DNA of 7,170 nt, taken from an uncultured Cellvibrio sp. (GTDB taxonomy: Bacteria; Pseudomonadota; Gammaproteobacteria; Pseudomonadales; Cellvibrionaceae). A program made the translations under genes and the position numbers. Positions 4,991 to 7,170 of this stretch are shown here, one piece after another. The DNA lies in the NCBI GenBank assembly GCA_946481735.1, contig CAMLOU010000178.1:1-7170 (forward strand), given 5' to 3'. The notes beneath the pieces were generated by a model, which worked only from the letters and a program-made list of their open reading frames with translations, ran no database searches and was not told the DNA's origin. Positions within the stretch are counted from its first letter, which is position 1. Each line of letters opens with the position of its first letter.

Positions 4991-7170
4991 ATGAAACAGA
5001 AAACACCATCACCGCACAGCACTTTCAAGCACACGGCAACGACAGTTAAAGAGATGGACAACATGGGACGTGAAACAAAAAAACTCTGGCAGAAATTAAC
5101 CGCCTATTGCTGCGCCGGTTTATTAACTTTTCAACCCTTGATTAGCGTAGCGGATACCATCGCGGTTGATAAAACTGTTTCCGTCAGTCAGCGCCCGACG
5201 CTGGACAGGGCGGCTAACGGTGTCGACATCGTCAATATCGCGCGGCCTAATGACAAGGGCGTTTCGCACAATCTCTTTTCTGAATTTAATGTCAACAAAG
5301 ACGGCGTGATCCTTAACAACAGCCGCACTATCACCAACACCCAACTCGGCGGCCACATTGCCGGTAATGCCAACCTGACCGATGCCAGTGCGCGATTAAT
5401 TTTAAATGAAGTCACAGGCGCAAACCGTTCGCAATTATTGGGCTACACCGAAATCGCCGGGCAGGCTGCCGATTATGTGCTCGCCAACCCCTACGGCATT
5501 ACCTGCGATGGTTGCGGCTTTATCAATATTCCCCGCGTGACCCTCGCCGCTGGTAAGCCAGAGATGGCCAACGGCCAGCTGCGTTCCATCAATGTCGACA
5601 ACGGCAATTTTATTGTGCAAGGCATGGGCCTTAATGCGGCCAATGTAAAACACCTGGATATCATCGCGCGCTCTGCCCATATCAATGCGCAATTGCACGC
5701 GCAAAAAGTCATGATGGCGCTCGGTAAAAACCGCGTGGATTATGCGACGGGCCGCCCTACGGCGTTGGAAAATGACGGTAGCGATTCACCGGAATTTGCG
5801 CTGGATGTGGCAGCGCTCGGCGGTATGTATGTCAATGCCATCACCATGATGGGAACCGAAAGCGGTGTGGGGGTGCGTGTTGCAGGTGATATGGCCGCCG
5901 CGACTGGCGACATGGTACTAACTGCCGACGGCAATATCGTCATCAACAAAGCCACCGCCAAAGAGCGCATCGCTATTTCAAGTTTTAACGGCGATGTAAC
6001 GCTGCAAGGTAATGTCCACGCCAATATCATTGATGCCACTGCGGGCAAAACCCTAAGCCTGACTGGCGATATCGTTGCCGGCACCAGCGAGATTGATTTG
6101 CGCGCACGGGATATCGTGACCGATGCGCAACTGCTCACCGGCTTCGACACTAACGGTAATTACCTGAAAGACGGTTTGCTGCTCGCCATTGCGCAAAACA
6201 GTTGGATTAATAGTGGTGAAGTCTTATCCACCGGCGACGCCAATATCGTTGTTAACCGTTTGCTGAATAAACCGGATGCATTAATTCAGGCGGACAAGGA
6301 TTTATTGTTACGCGCGGTTACCATCACCAACCAGAGCGCCATCATCGCGGCAGGTGGGGATCTCACCGTCACTGCATCGGGTTATTTTGATAATAGTTAC
6401 GGTGCGCTGTTTTCCGGTTCACAAAATCTTACCGGCGATTTTGGCCAATTCAATAACACCGCCGGATTACTCTCCGCCGGTGCGGATATTCACGTTGCGA
6501 TTGCGCAAGAACTGAATAACGCCAGCGGCAATATCAGTGCCGGTGGTGGTGTGTTGATTGAAGGCGAGGGCACATTGACCAACGCCGGTGGCAGCATCAA
6601 TTCATCCGATGCATCGCTCAATTTGCAAGGCATCTTCAATAACCAGAACGGTTCTTACATTCGTGACGATGCCGATCTGGTGTTAAACCTGGGCGGGCTG
6701 GATAACCGTAACGGTTATTTATTTCACAGCGGCACCGGCGTATTTGAATTAAACATCACCGGCGATTTTGATAACCGTGCAGGCCAATTCGGCAGTGAAG
6801 GCAGTCTATTTGTTACCGCCGACAACCTTTTTAATGACGACGGCATTCTATACGGCAAAGATCGCCTGGACCTGGCGATTACCAACAGCATCACCAACCT
6901 GCGCGGCCAGCTCTCCAGCGGCGCCATCATGGCGATTAACAGCCGTGCATTGAATAACAAAATGGGTGAAATATTTGCAGCGGACCTGGCGGTAACGATA
7001 ACCGATGATTTCAATAACCGTAACGGATTATTGCAAGCAGACAACCTGCAACTGCAAGCGCAAACACTCGATAACCAGCAAGGCGATATTTATGCCCAAA
7101 CCCTGAATGCCACTGCTGCAAACATCAACAACAATGGTGGCACGCTGGAAGCGAATCAACTGACCTTAAC
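4991..7170 (+). CDS. Filamentous hemagglutinin-like TPS exoprotein (TpsA), 3' end outside the window
   Basis: An uninterrupted frame of 726 codons runs off the right edge. The hydrophobic signal segment is about residues 38-54, with likely cleavage after SVA (52-54). The TPS secretion domain (about 55-300) shows FNVNKDGVILNNS, QLGGHIAGNANL, LILNEVTG (136-143) and ANPYGITCDGCGFIN (165-179), the order seen in the hemagglutination-activity domain of FhaB, HecA and CdiA proteins. Two signature motifs are altered: NANL (126-129) for NPNL and NPYGI (166-170) for NPNGI. The Cys172/Cys175 pair of this subfamily is kept. From about residue 406, degenerate repeats of about 20 residues form a predicted beta-helical rod. 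The start is uncertain. ATG 4991 has GGTGA 5 bases upstream but gives a long polar N-region, whereas ATG 5063 (Met25) would give an ordinary 30-residue signal peptide. The product should be secreted through the upstream TpsB. Whether it is an adhesin, hemolysin or contact-dependent toxin (CdiA-like) is decided by the unseen C-terminus. Confidence 0.93.
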   Translation, partial: MKQKTPSPHSTFKHTATTVKEMDNMGRETKKLWQKLTAYCCAGLLTFQPLISVADTIAVDKTVSVSQRPTLDRAANGVDIVNIARPNDKGVSHNLFSEFNVNKDGVILNNSRTITNTQLGGHIAGNANLTDASARLILNEVTGANRSQLLGYTEIAGQAADYVLANPYGITCDGCGFINIPRVTLAAGKPEMANGQLRSINVDNGNFIVQGMGLNAANVKHLDIIARSAHINAQLHAQKVMMALGKNRVDYATGRPTALENDGSDSPEFALDVAALGGMYVNAITMMGTESGVGVRVAGDMAAATGDMVLTADGNIVINKATAKERIAISSFNGDVTLQGNVHANIIDATAGKTLSLTGDIVAGTSEIDLRARDIVTDAQLLTGFDTNGNYLKDGLLLAIAQNSWINSGEVLSTGDANIVVNRLLNKPDALIQADKDLLLRAVTITNQSAIIAAGGDLTVTASGYFDNSYGALFSGSQNLTGDFGQFNNTAGLLSAGADIHVAIAQELNNASGNISAGGGVLIEGEGTLTNAGGSINSSDASLNLQGIFNNQNGSYIRDDADLVLNLGGLDNRNGYLFHSGTGVFELNITGDFDNRAGQFGSEGSLFVTADNLFNDDGILYGKDRLDLAITNSITNLRGQLSSGAIMAINSRALNNKMGEIFAADLAVTITDDFNNRNGLLQADNLQLQAQTLDNQQGDIYAQTLNATAANINNNGGTLEANQLTL
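6206..7170 (+). repeat. FHA-type ~20-residue repeats encoded in tpsA
   Basis: At least 13 well-formed units, plus about three weaker ones before them, follow the pattern [FLI]-x-N-x-x-G-x-[ILF]-x-[AS]. Examples are FDNSYGALFSG (from residue 466), FNNTAGLLSAG, LNNASGNISAG, LDNRNGYLFHSG, LNNKMGEIFAAD, FNNRNGLLQAD, LDNQQGDIYAQ and INNNGGTLEAN (712-722). Spacing averages 20-21 residues, as in filamentous-hemagglutinin beta-helix coils. The repeats are diverged at the DNA level, with only short identities such as ATAACCGTAACGG at 6702-6714 and again near 7015, so recent tandem duplication is not indicated. The array continues to the window edge. Confidence 0.85.

Noticed and set aside
6702..6718. 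Inverted repeat ATAACCGT-A-ACGGTTAT inside tpsA
   Set aside because: It is explained by the repeated coding motif DNRNG, whose codons recur elsewhere in the repeat domain. It is not followed by a T-tract and has no other regulatory context.

Overview
The window looks like chromosomal DNA of a Gram-negative, probably gammaproteobacterial organism. The reasons are an outer-membrane two-partner secretion pair, a perfect CRP-type palindrome, and REP-like palindromes with a GTAG head. A Cellvibrio- or Pseudomonas-like host is my guess from overall style; it is not proven by the sequence.

Layout, left to right. A REP-like palindrome lies at 1-35. A single large gene (165-2873, + strand) encodes a soluble hybrid sensor histidine kinase: four PAS-type sensor modules, a HisKA/HATPase_c kinase core and a C-terminal receiver domain. 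Next is a 399-bp intergenic region (2874-3272). Its left half holds three more REP-like palindromes in alternating orientation (2887-2918 minus, 2944-2981 plus, 3025-3055 minus). Its right half is an AT-rich control region with a perfect TGTGA-N6-TCACA site (3141-3156) about 63 bp upstream of a predicted transcription start.

From 3273 to the right edge lies a two-gene two-partner secretion (TPS, type Vb) operon. The first gene (3273-4985) is a TpsB/FhaC-type outer-membrane transporter with two POTRA domains and a 16-strand-type barrel carrying the VRGF motif. Only 5 bp after its stop begins the TpsA partner (4991 to beyond 7170), a filamentous-hemagglutinin-like exoprotein. It has a signal peptide, a TPS secretion domain and at least about 16 degenerate repeats of about 20 residues that should form a beta-helix. 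The window ends inside this gene, so its C-terminal effector or adhesin end, and any immunity gene, are not visible.

Working model: the TpsB POTRA domains recognise the TPS domain of TpsA in the periplasm and the barrel threads the rod to the cell surface, with transcription probably controlled by a CRP/Vfr-type regulator. The upstream kinase is separated from the operon by the REP cluster, and nothing in the sequence ties it functionally to the TPS pair. The genes belong to well-known families. The less ordinary features are the REP cluster with its GC-GNA-GC mini-hairpin core, the CRP-site geometry, and the divergent signature motifs of TpsA.
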